This document shows positions 34,904 through 45,458 of a stretch of 64,000 bases of DNA, one piece after another. The notes beneath the pieces are model-generated. The model was not told the DNA's origin. It saw nothing but the letters and a program-made list of their open reading frames with translations, and did no database searches. The stretch is from Massilia polaris (GTDB taxonomy: Bacteria; Pseudomonadota; Gammaproteobacteria; Burkholderiales; Burkholderiaceae_D), in contig NZ_JABBGG010000004.1 of assembly GCF_012927275.1 (NCBI RefSeq), positions 248,001-312,000 of the forward strand. The letters run 5' to 3'. The position numbers were made by a program, and so were the translations under genes. Every line of letters begins with the position of its first letter. The first letter of the stretch is position 1.

Positions 34904-34940
34904 CAACCCCTGCCGGCTCGCGCCGCAGGGGTTGTTTTTT
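34904..34940 (+). terminator. Rho-independent terminator after the TonB receptor gene
   Basis: CAACCCCTGC (34904-34913) pairs perfectly with GCAGGGGTTG (34925-34934) around an 11-base loop and is followed by six T's (34935-34940). It ends 18 bases before the halogenase start, so some read-through or a separate promoter must supply that gene. Confidence 0.9.
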
Positions 34941-34958
34941 ATCCGTCTAGGGGCAGGA

Positions 34959-36470
34959 ATGCAGAACGAACCAATCAAGGACATCGTCATCGTCGGCGGC
35001 GGGACCGCCGGCTGGATGACCGCGGCGGCGCTGTCGACCGTGCTGAACGGCCGCTATAACATCCGCCTCGTCGAATCCGACGAGATCGGCATCGTGGGCG
35101 TGGGTGAAGCGACGATCCCGATGATCCAGCGCTTCAACCAGGTGGTCGGCATCAACGAGCAGGAGTTCATGCGCGAGACCCAGGGCACCTTCAAGCTCGG
35201 CGTCGAATTCGTCAACTGGGGCAAGCAGGGCGACCGCTACATGCACGGCTTCGGCCGCCTCGGCCAGGACCTGGCCACGGTGGCATTCGACCAGTACTGG
35301 CAGAAGATGCGCCGCCTCGGCAAGGCCGCGCCGCTGGAGCAGTATTCGATCACGCGCATGGCGGCCAAGGCCAACAAGTTCATGCCGCCGCGTCGCGACG
35401 TGGCCAATTCGCCGCTCAACGACATCGCCTACGCCTACCACTTCGACGCCAGCCTGTACGCGCGTTACCTGCGCAAGCTGTCGGAAGGGCGCGGCGTGCA
35501 GCGCATCGAAGGCAAGATCACGCGCGCCACGCAGCGCGAGCCGGACGGCTTCGTCGACGCCATCGAGCTTGAAAGCGGCGTGCGCGTCGAGGGCGACCTG
35601 TTCATCGACTGCTCGGGCTTCCGCGGGCTGCTGATCGAGCAGACTTTGACAACCGGCTTCGAGGACTGGAGCCACTGGCTGCCGGCCGACCGCGCGCTGG
35701 CCGTGCCATGCGAGTCGGTGCCGTCTTTGACCCCGTACACCCGCGCGACCGCGCACAAGGCGGGCTGGCAGTGGCGCATTCCGCTGCAGCACCGCATCGG
35801 CAACGGCCACGTATTCTGCAGCCGCTTCATCAGCGAAGATGAAGCCGCATCGACGCTGTTGTCGAACCTGGACGGCAAGGCGCTGGCCGAGCCGCGCCTG
35901 ATCAAGTTCACGACCGGCATGCGCAAGCAGGCCTGGAACAAGAACGTGGTCGCGGTGGGCCTGGCCGGCGGCTTCCTCGAACCGATCGAATCGACCAGCA
36001 TCCACCTGATCCAGACGGCGATCGCGCGCCTGATCGAGTTCTTCCCGGACCGCAGTTTCAACCCGGTCGACGTAACCGAGTACAACCGCCAGTCGCGCTT
36101 CGAATACGAGCGTGTGCGCGACTTCATCATCCTGCACTATCACCTCAACCAGCGCACCGATTCGGAGTACTGGACCGCATGCGCGAACATGGCCATCCCG
36201 GAAACGCTGCGCCAGAAGATGGCGATGTACCGTGCCCGTGGCCGTGTTGTGCGCGTCGATAACGAGTTGTTCTCGGAGGTCGGCTGGATCCAGGTGCTCG
36301 AAGGGCAGAACATGCCGGTCGACGCTTTCAGTCCGCTGGTCGACGTGCAGTCCGAGGCCGATATCCACGAGTACCTCGAAAGCGTGCGCAGCGTGATCGC
36401 GCAGTGCGTGGATGTGATGCCGGACCATGCGGAGTATGTGAAGAAGTTCTGCGCCGCAGCGAAGATGTGA
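34959..36470 (+). CDS. Flavin-dependent tryptophan-halogenase-like protein
   Basis: A 503-residue FAD-dependent protein related to PrnA-type tryptophan halogenases. It shows the FAD loop (GGGTAGW), GVGEATIP, the WxWxIP motif (GWQWRIP), the catalytic Lys at exactly residue 79 (GTFK) and the active-site Glu in FLEPIESTSIHLI. With these residues it could chlorinate an aromatic substrate using FADH2 from a separate reductase. Homologues are often found next to TonB-dependent receptors in sugar loci, where the true substrate is unknown. The start at ATG 34959 follows AGGGGCAGGA. Confidence 0.87.
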   Translation: MQNEPIKDIVIVGGGTAGWMTAAALSTVLNGRYNIRLVESDEIGIVGVGEATIPMIQRFNQVVGINEQEFMRETQGTFKLGVEFVNWGKQGDRYMHGFGRLGQDLATVAFDQYWQKMRRLGKAAPLEQYSITRMAAKANKFMPPRRDVANSPLNDIAYAYHFDASLYARYLRKLSEGRGVQRIEGKITRATQREPDGFVDAIELESGVRVEGDLFIDCSGFRGLLIEQTLTTGFEDWSHWLPADRALAVPCESVPSLTPYTRATAHKAGWQWRIPLQHRIGNGHVFCSRFISEDEAASTLLSNLDGKALAEPRLIKFTTGMRKQAWNKNVVAVGLAGGFLEPIESTSIHLIQTAIARLIEFFPDRSFNPVDVTEYNRQSRFEYERVRDFIILHYHLNQRTDSEYWTACANMAIPETLRQKMAMYRARGRVVRVDNELFSEVGWIQVLEGQNMPVDAFSPLVDVQSEADIHEYLESVRSVIAQCVDVMPDHAEYVKKFCAAAKM

Positions 36471-36604
36471 AAACCGGCGGATTCGCCCCCTGGGCTTATC
36501 CGCCTGCGCAGTGTTGCATTAACCGGACCATCGGTGCGAATAGATTGCCGATAGGCACCGTTACGTCCAGTTTGCGCCCCGCCAAACCCTACAACAGAGT
36601 AAAC

Positions 36605-36637
36605 TGGAGGTTTAGCACCATTTAGCGAGTACCTCCA
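36605..36637 (+). promoter_or_regulatory. Leader hairpin at the start of the DEAD-box helicase gene
   Basis: TGGAGGT (36605-36611) pairs perfectly with ACCTCCA (36631-36637), which ends one base before the ATG. The only good GGAGG sequence is therefore 27 bases from the start codon and held in a stem. Opening or refolding of this leader may control translation. An in-frame TAG at 36623 rules out an upstream start. Confidence 0.5.
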
Positions 36638-38431
36638 ATGTCCGACACCCCCCTTCCGTTGTTTTCCGACCTGAACCTTTCAGCCGCCGTCCTCAAGGTG
36701 ATGAAAGAGGTTGGCTACGAAACGCCATCGCCGATCCAGGCCGCCACCATCCCGCTGCTGCTGGCCAATCGCGACGTGCTCGGACAGGCCCAGACCGGTA
36801 CCGGTAAAACCGCTGCATTCGCGCTGCCGATCCTGTCGAACATCGACATCAAGCAGCAGTCGCCGCAAGCCCTGGTGCTGGCGCCGACCCGCGAACTGGC
36901 GATCCAGGTCGCCGAGGCGTTCCAGAAGTACGCCACCCACATCAAGGACTTCCACGTCCTGCCGATCTACGGCGGCCAGAGCTACGGCCCGCAGCTGTCG
37001 GCCTTGCGCCGCGGCGTGCACGTTGTCGTCGGCACCCCGGGCCGCGTCATCGACCACCTTGAAAAAGGTTCGCTCGACCTGTCCAAGCTGAAGACGCTGG
37101 TGCTGGACGAAGCCGACGAGATGCTGCGCATGGGCTTTATCGACGACGTCGAGCAGATCCTGCAGAAGACGCCGGCGACGCGCCAGACCGCGCTGTTCTC
37201 GGCGACGATGCCGGCGCCGATCAAGCGCATCGCCAAGACCTACCTGCGCGACCCGCAGGAAGTGACCGTCGCTGCCAAGACCGGCACCGCCGAAAACATC
37301 ACCCAGCGCTACTGGCTGGTGAGCGGCATGCAGAAGCTTGAGGCGCTGACCCGCATCCTCGAAGCCGAGCCGTTCGACGGCATGATCGTCTTTGCGCGCA
37401 CCAAGCTGGGTACCGAAGAACTGGCGACCAAGCTGCAGGCGCGCGGCTTCGCGGCCACTGCCATCAACGGCGACATGCAGCAGACGCAGCGCGAACGCAC
37501 CATCGAGCAGCTTAAGCAGGGCAAGATCGACATCCTGGTGGCGACCGATGTTGCTGCGCGCGGCCTTGACGTTGAGCGCATCAGCCACGTGATCAACTAC
37601 GATGTGCCGACGGACCCTGAAAGCTACACCCACCGCATCGGCCGTACCGGCCGCGCCGGCCGCAGCGGCGATGCGATCCTGTTCATCACGCCGCGCGAGC
37701 GCGGGCTGCTGAAGTCGATCGAGCGCGCCACGCGCCAGCCGGTGACCCTGATGACGCTGCCGACCATCAAGGCAGTCAACGACGTGCGTATCGCGAAGTT
37801 CAAGGACCAGATCGCGGAAACGCTGGCGTCGGGCGGCCTCGATGTATTCCGTTCGCTGATCGAAGAATACGAGAGCGAGCAGAACGTGCCTGCGATCGAG
37901 ATCGCGGCCGCGCTGGCCAAGCTGGCGCGCGGCGATATCCCGCTGCTGCTGGAAAAGCAGGACCGCGAGGCGAAGGCGCCGCCGGCATGGAAGGACGAGC
38001 AATCGTCGCCACGCGCACCGCGCTTCGACTCGCCGGCGGCTGCAGCGCCGTTCAAGCGTGACCGCGAACGTGTGGCTCGTCCGCAGGAAGAGGGCATGGG
38101 CAGCTTCCGTATCGAAGTCGGGCATTCGCATGGCGTCAAGCCGGGCAATATCGTGGGCGCGATCGCGAACGAAGCGGGTATCGAGTCGCGCAACATCGGC
38201 CGTATCGAAATCTACGACGACTACAGCACGCTCGACCTGCCTGCGGATCTGTCGCCGGACCTGATCGAGCACCTGAAGAAGGTGTGGGTAGCGGGCCAGC
38301 AGCTGAACATCACGCGCGACGGCGAAAAGCCTGCGGTGAAGAAGCCGTCCGGCCCGCGCAAGGAAGGCGGCCCGAAGCCGGGCGGTCCTAAGTTCAAGAA
38401 GCCGCACCGCAAGGGCCCGGACGCCGGGTAA
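36638..38431 (+). CDS. deaD: DEAD-box ATP-dependent RNA helicase (DeaD/CsdA-like)
   Basis: A 597-residue RNA helicase. Visible motifs are Walker A (AQTGTGKT), PTRELA, GTPGR, the DEAD box (LDEADEML), SAT and HRIGRTGRAG. Residues ~485-560 (SFRIEVGHSHGVKPGNIVGAIANE) match the DbpA-type RNA-binding domain of DeaD, followed by a basic Gly/Pro/Lys-rich tail. It remodels structured RNA in ribosome assembly and cold adaptation. It is unrelated to the sugar genes around it and is probably transcribed alone. Confidence 0.93.
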   Translation: MSDTPLPLFSDLNLSAAVLKVMKEVGYETPSPIQAATIPLLLANRDVLGQAQTGTGKTAAFALPILSNIDIKQQSPQALVLAPTRELAIQVAEAFQKYATHIKDFHVLPIYGGQSYGPQLSALRRGVHVVVGTPGRVIDHLEKGSLDLSKLKTLVLDEADEMLRMGFIDDVEQILQKTPATRQTALFSATMPAPIKRIAKTYLRDPQEVTVAAKTGTAENITQRYWLVSGMQKLEALTRILEAEPFDGMIVFARTKLGTEELATKLQARGFAATAINGDMQQTQRERTIEQLKQGKIDILVATDVAARGLDVERISHVINYDVPTDPESYTHRIGRTGRAGRSGDAILFITPRERGLLKSIERATRQPVTLMTLPTIKAVNDVRIAKFKDQIAETLASGGLDVFRSLIEEYESEQNVPAIEIAAALAKLARGDIPLLLEKQDREAKAPPAWKDEQSSPRAPRFDSPAAAAPFKRDRERVARPQEEGMGSFRIEVGHSHGVKPGNIVGAIANEAGIESRNIGRIEIYDDYSTLDLPADLSPDLIEHLKKVWVAGQQLNITRDGEKPAVKKPSGPRKEGGPKPGGPKFKKPHRKGPDAG

Positions 38432-38502
38432 CAGGCCCGGCATTTTCCGCGGAGGCCATCCACGGCCCCGCGGGAGCCCAGCAGGTCCACGCAACAACCG
38501 GC

Positions 38503-38532
38503 GCACCGCTTGCCCTTCCAGGCAGGCGGTGC
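38503..38532 (+). terminator. Probable terminator after deaD
   Basis: GCACCGCTTGCC (38503-38514) pairs with GGCAGGCGGTGC (38521-38532), with one G-T pair and a six-base loop. A short mixed T-rich stretch (GTTTGCATTTT) follows. It lies 70 bases after the helicase stop. Confidence 0.7.
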
Positions 38533-38724
38533 GTTTGCATTTTCGCTGCAAATTACTCACGCAGGCCTGATCCCGGCACAGGTCTGCGTCCTGCGCGATT
38601 CCCGATTGGTCTTTGGTACACTTATCCGCGCCCGCTGATTCAAATGCGGCACCCCGCCCTGGGTCAGAATTCAATCAGCAAGGTGGGGGTGCGGACAAAA
38701 ACTTGGACTACTTGGAGGTAGTTC

Positions 38725-39694
<970 letters not shown>

Positions 39695-39895
39695 ACCGAC
39701 ATCGCTGCAGCAAGCGCAGGCGCCCCCGAGGGTCGCCTGCGCCTCGTTGCTCGGACGCGTCGCTCAACATCACGTGAGGCGTGCCCATGGATCAAGACAC
39801 CGCGAATCTGATTATTGCTGCCTCGAGATGTACACGGCGGCGCTGGTCGAACTGGCGCGCTGACCAGGGTCGAACGAAAGCAAGTCGGTGGCGGG
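39695..39895. other. Intergenic remnant region after katG fragment
   Basis: About 200 bases without a convincing gene. GCGCAGGCG and CGCCTGCGC (around 39715-39742) form a GC-rich stem that may have terminated katG but has no T-run. A short reading frame from 39787 shows no recognisable family and may be residue of a deleted neighbour. Confidence 0.4.
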
Positions 39896-40780
39896 TCAGG
39901 GCTTTGCGCTTGCCATCGAAGCGCTTTTCGGCGCAAACATCCACAGCACCGCTTCGCGGAACTCGCCGCTCCAGAATCCCTCGTTATGTTTGGCGCCCGG
40001 CACAACCTTGAACGTGAGGTTGTTCGCCGGATGCCCGGTCTTCGCCAGCAGCGCAGCCATGCGCTGCGCATCCGGCACCATCGATTCGCCTTCCTCGCCC
40101 CCCATCAGCATATACACGCGCGCGTCCTTCGGCACCTGTTTGGCCGCGACGAAGTCGTACACCGGCATCGCGGTCCAGTAGGCCGGCGAGAACACGCCCG
40201 CCTTGCTGAATACGTCCGGGTACTGGTTGATCGCGTAGTGCGAGATCAGGCCGCCCATCGAGCTGCCCATGACCGCAGTGTTGGCGCGGTCGGGCAGGGT
40301 GCGGTAATCCTTGTCGATCAGCGGCTTGACCACCTTGACGATAAAGTCCATGTACTGCTCGCCTTCGGCATTGCCGAAACGCGGGCTGCTCCACGCACTC
40401 AGTTCCGTCATGCGCCTGGCTTGGCCGTTGTCGATGCCGACCACGATCAGTTCCAGCTGGCCTGACTTCGACAACGCGTCCATCGTTTCGTCGACCTTCC
40501 ACTCGCCCGCGTACGAGGTGGCGTTATCGAACAGGTTCTGCGCGTCGTGCATGTACAGCACCGGATAACGCTTGCCGGACGTCGCGTAACCGGGCGGGAG
40601 GTAGAGGCGGACCTGGCGCTTGCGCTCAAGGCCCGGCATGTCGAGTTCCGGCGCAAGCAGCTTGACGCCGGGGAGGGCGGTGGAAGCGCGTGCGGCCGGA
40701 GCGTTATCCGCGGCCATGGCCGAAACGGACAGCAGGGCGCCGGCGATCAGCGCCAGGAGTGGCTTGGTCAACGATTGCAT
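39896..40780 (-). CDS. Exported alpha/beta-hydrolase esterase (enterochelin-esterase/esterase D-like)
   Basis: A 294-residue protein with signal peptide (ends SAMA). The hydrolase nucleophile Ser is in GSSMGG (MGSSMGGLISHYA), the His in GAKHNEGFW; the fold matches putative esterases such as Fes/IroE and S-formylglutathione hydrolase relatives. The ATG at 40780 has GAAGG upstream. It directly follows the MFS transporter gene (20-base gap), so it may remove acyl groups from oligosaccharides; that is inference. Confidence 0.8.
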   Translation of the reverse strand: MQSLTKPLLALIAGALLSVSAMAADNAPAARASTALPGVKLLAPELDMPGLERKRQVRLYLPPGYATSGKRYPVLYMHDAQNLFDNATSYAGEWKVDETMDALSKSGQLELIVVGIDNGQARRMTELSAWSSPRFGNAEGEQYMDFIVKVVKPLIDKDYRTLPDRANTAVMGSSMGGLISHYAINQYPDVFSKAGVFSPAYWTAMPVYDFVAAKQVPKDARVYMLMGGEEGESMVPDAQRMAALLAKTGHPANNLTFKVVPGAKHNEGFWSGEFREAVLWMFAPKSASMASAKP

Positions 40781-40800
40781 AGTCAGTGCCTTCACAAGGT

Positions 40801-42078
40801 TTAATGGGACGCGGCCAGCGCCGGCGACGCGGCGCCAGCCTGCTGCGATTCACGCACGAACATCCACAGCACGCCCGACACCGCCAGGCACGCGCCGCAG
40901 ATCACAAACAGGACGCCCTTGTCGGCCGAGCGGTTCAGCACGAAGCCGATCCCGGTCGACATCAGCTGGGGGATCACCACCGACAGGTTGAACAGTCCCA
41001 TGAAGTAGCCCATGCGGCTCTTGTCGACCTTTTCGCTCATGATCGCAAACGGCAGGCTGACCACTGCGGCCCAGCCGATGCCGGCCAGGGCCATCATCAG
41101 GTACAGCATCGACGGCGAGCGCGCGACGAACGCGATGCCGAAATAGGCCAGCGCCATGATCGCGATGCAGGCCGCCTGCGTACGCACGCGGCCGAGTTTT
41201 GCCGCCAGCGGCGCAAGCACCAGTGCCGGCAGCACGAAGCCAACCACGTTCATCACCGCGAACGAGATCGCGATGACCTTGCCCGACTGCGCCGACGCTT
41301 CAGCCGCCGTCAGGCCGGCAGGTACGATGTGCTGCTGGATGAAGGCGATGATATAGACGAACATCGCCTGCACGCCGATCCACGAGAAGCCATGGGCGAA
41401 GTAGATGCGCCACAGCTGGCCCCATTCGGTGCCGGTCGCCGCGACGGTTTCGCCTGGCGCCGCCAGCACGCGCGGCTCCTCGACAAAAAACATCGGCACG
41501 ATCGAGAACGCGAACACGATCACCACGCCCACCGAGATCAGCGCGTAGTTGTCGATGAAGGCGCCGATCAGGTAGGCCATCACGCCCCAGAAGCCGGAGA
41601 TGGTCTGCATCCACGTAAAACCGCGCGTGCGCGCTTCGCCGTCAGGGGTGACGTCCGCGATCAGCGAGCGGGTAGGGTTGAAACCGATGTTAATCGACAG
41701 GTCGAGGGTCAGCGCGATGATGACGGCGACCACCAGCAGGTTGCCGATGCCGAGCACCTCGCCGACCATGTCGATGCGCGGCAGCAGGAACACCATCAGC
41801 GCGGCGAGCGCGCCGCCGATCATGATGAAGGGCCGGCGCCGCCCGCCCCAGAACCACGTCTTGTCGCTGATGAAGCCGATGATCACCTGGCCGAGGATGC
41901 CGGCCAGCGGACCCGCAGCCCAGACGATGCCGATTTCATGGATCTCAAGCTTGTATTTGGTGCTCAGCAGCCAGCTCAGGGCGGAGATCTGGATGCACAA
42001 GGCGAAGCCCATCGCCGTTGACGGCAGGCCAATGATCGCGAAAAAGGAATTGCTCAGGCGTTTTTGCATATCAAGCAT
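40801..42078 (-). CDS. MFS sugar transporter 1 (SLC45/GPH-like)
   Basis: A ~425-residue carrier with 12 predicted membrane segments. The loop ISDKTWFWGGRRRPFIMIGG between helices 2 and 3 matches the SLC45/GPH sugar carriers; RMGYFMGLFNLSVVIPQ is shared with the second MFS protein encoded divergently. It likely imports maltose or a related disaccharide with protons. I chose ATG 42078 because GGGGAC precedes it, as with its neighbours; 42090 is an alternative. Confidence 0.85.
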   Translation of the reverse strand: MLDMQKRLSNSFFAIIGLPSTAMGFALCIQISALSWLLSTKYKLEIHEIGIVWAAGPLAGILGQVIIGFISDKTWFWGGRRRPFIMIGGALAALMVFLLPRIDMVGEVLGIGNLLVVAVIIALTLDLSINIGFNPTRSLIADVTPDGEARTRGFTWMQTISGFWGVMAYLIGAFIDNYALISVGVVIVFAFSIVPMFFVEEPRVLAAPGETVAATGTEWGQLWRIYFAHGFSWIGVQAMFVYIIAFIQQHIVPAGLTAAEASAQSGKVIAISFAVMNVVGFVLPALVLAPLAAKLGRVRTQAACIAIMALAYFGIAFVARSPSMLYLMMALAGIGWAAVVSLPFAIMSEKVDKSRMGYFMGLFNLSVVIPQLMSTGIGFVLNRSADKGVLFVICGACLAVSGVLWMFVRESQQAGAASPALAASH

Positions 42079-42098
42079 GGTTGTCCCCATCTACATTT

Positions 42099-42113
42099 TG
42101 TTATTTGACTACA
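42099..42113. promoter_or_regulatory. Imperfect HexR-like operator 5 (MFS divergent region)
   Basis: TGTTATTTGACTACA at 42099-42113 keeps one perfect half (ACTACA) and four of six bases in the other half of TGTAGTNNNACTACA. On the minus strand it reads TTGTAGTCAAATAACAA. It lies close to the start of MFS gene 1. Confidence 0.45.
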
Positions 42114-42186
42114 AAACGAATATTTTTATTGTCATTCTCTGGTCATTCTACTGGAAGCAGATTGGATTGACACTTAGAAATCGCCA

Positions 42187-42201
42187 TGTTATTTTGCTAC
42201 A
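42187..42201. promoter_or_regulatory. Imperfect HexR-like operator 6 (MFS divergent region)
   Basis: TGTTATTTTGCTACA at 42187-42201 closely resembles site 5 and keeps the outer TGT and TACA. Two similar sites 88 bases apart between two divergent sugar-carrier genes suggest shared regulation of both. Confidence 0.4.
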
Positions 42202-42382
42202 AATTATCGCCCTTCCGCCCGTCCACATTTCCCGCAGGACCGATACAAGCCCTGAGTTTCCAATGCATGATCGGATATCATGCAGCGGCGGGTATGGTGG
42301 CGGCGACAGCGACAGCGGCAAGCCGATCAAGGCGATTGAATCAAAGGCCCGGTACTGGGCAGGTCTTTTTGGGGACAACAAA

Positions 42383-43714
42383 ATGAAGATGGAACTATCA
42401 ACGCTCAAGCCGCGCCTGAGCTTCTGGCAGCTGTGGAACATGAGCTTCGGCTTCTTCGGCATCCAGTTCGGCTTCGCGCTGCAGAACGCGAACACCAGCC
42501 GCATATTCTCGACGCTTGGCGCCTCGCCTGACGACCTGCCGCTGTTCTGGCTCGCCGCGCCGGTGACCGGCCTGCTGGTGCAGCCGGTGATCGGCTACCT
42601 GAGCGACAATACCTGGCACCCGTACTGGGGCCGCCGCCGCCCGTTCTTCTTCCTCGGCGCGATCTTCGCGTCGATCGCGCTGTTCCTGATGCCTAACTCG
42701 ACCAGCCTGTGGATGGCGGTTGCTGTCTTGTGGATGATGGACGCCGCGATCAACGTGTCGATGGAACCGTTCCGCGCTTTTGTGGGCGACAAGCTCGATA
42801 CCAGCCAGCAGACGGCCGGCTTTGCGATGCAGACCTTCTTCATCGGCTGCGGCGCGGTCGTGGCCTCGCTGCTGCCGACCATTTTCTCCGACTACTTCGC
42901 GGTCAGTAACGTGCCGGTCGACGGCATGATCCCGGACACGGTGCGCTACTCGTTCTATATCGGCGCGCTGATCTACCTGCTGTCGGTGATGTGGACCGTA
43001 TTCACGGCCAAGGAAGCGCCGCCTGAAGACCTGGCGCTGTTCCGCGCCGAGCGCAAGGCGTCCGGCGGCCTCTCCAACGCCATCACCGAAATCCTCGGCG
43101 GCTTCGCGAAGATGCCGAAGACGATGGTGCAGCTGGCGCTGGTCCAGTTCTTCACCTGGATCGCGCTGTTCGCGATGTGGATCTACACCGGCACCGCGGT
43201 CGCCGACAACGTCTGGGGCACCACCAATGCACAGTCGGCCGGCTACCAGGACGCGGGCAACTGGGTCGGCATCATGTTCGGCGTGTACAACGGCGTATCG
43301 GCACTGGCGGCCTTCATCCTGCCGATCTTCGCGCGCGCCACCAGCCGCAAGGTCGTGCACACTACCTGCCTCGTCATCGGCGGCCTGAGCCTCGCCAGCA
43401 TCTTCATGATCACCGATAAGTACACGCTGATCTATCCGATGATCGGCGTCGGCATCGCATGGGCCAGCATCCTGACTATGCCGTACGCGATCCTGGCTGG
43501 CGCGCTGCCGGCCAAGCGCATGGGCTACTTCATGGGGTTGTTCAACTTCTTCGTCGTGATCCCGCAAATCGTCAGCGGCCTGCTGCTCGGATGGGTGACC
43601 ACGCAGTTCCTGGGCGGGCACACCGTCAAGACGCTGATGCTGGGCGGCGCCTGCATGGTACTGGCCGGCATCCTGACGTTGTTCGTCACCGACAAGGCGC
43701 CTGCGGCAAAGTAA
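42383..43714 (+). CDS. MFS sugar transporter 2 (SLC45/GPH-like, maltose-type)
   Basis: A 443-residue carrier with about 12 membrane segments. LSDNTWHPYWGRRRPFFFLG and KRMGYFMGLFNFFVVIPQ match the SLC45-like maltose carriers common in Xanthomonas and Caulobacter starch loci. It is a distant paralogue of the divergent MFS gene. The start at ATG 42383 follows GGGGACAACAAA. The frame stays open 780 bases further upstream but that part overlaps the divergent gene and promoter. Confidence 0.87.
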   Translation: MKMELSTLKPRLSFWQLWNMSFGFFGIQFGFALQNANTSRIFSTLGASPDDLPLFWLAAPVTGLLVQPVIGYLSDNTWHPYWGRRRPFFFLGAIFASIALFLMPNSTSLWMAVAVLWMMDAAINVSMEPFRAFVGDKLDTSQQTAGFAMQTFFIGCGAVVASLLPTIFSDYFAVSNVPVDGMIPDTVRYSFYIGALIYLLSVMWTVFTAKEAPPEDLALFRAERKASGGLSNAITEILGGFAKMPKTMVQLALVQFFTWIALFAMWIYTGTAVADNVWGTTNAQSAGYQDAGNWVGIMFGVYNGVSALAAFILPIFARATSRKVVHTTCLVIGGLSLASIFMITDKYTLIYPMIGVGIAWASILTMPYAILAGALPAKRMGYFMGLFNFFVVIPQIVSGLLLGWVTTQFLGGHTVKTLMLGGACMVLAGILTLFVTDKAPAAK

Positions 43715-43738
43715 AACGCCTCAATCCATGCGCCCCCA

Positions 43739-45428
<1,690 letters not shown>

Positions 45429-45458
45429 ACTCCAACCACAACAACCGGAACGATATCA

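Noticed and set aside
34959-36470. A natural-product biosynthesis cluster around the halogenase-like gene
   Set aside because: Neighbours are a sugar receptor and an RNA helicase. No peptide synthetase, polyketide synthase or flavin reductase gene is in the window.
36476-36504. Terminator after the halogenase gene
   Set aside because: GGCGGAT and ATCCGCC form only a 7-base stem with a 15-base loop and no T-run follows.
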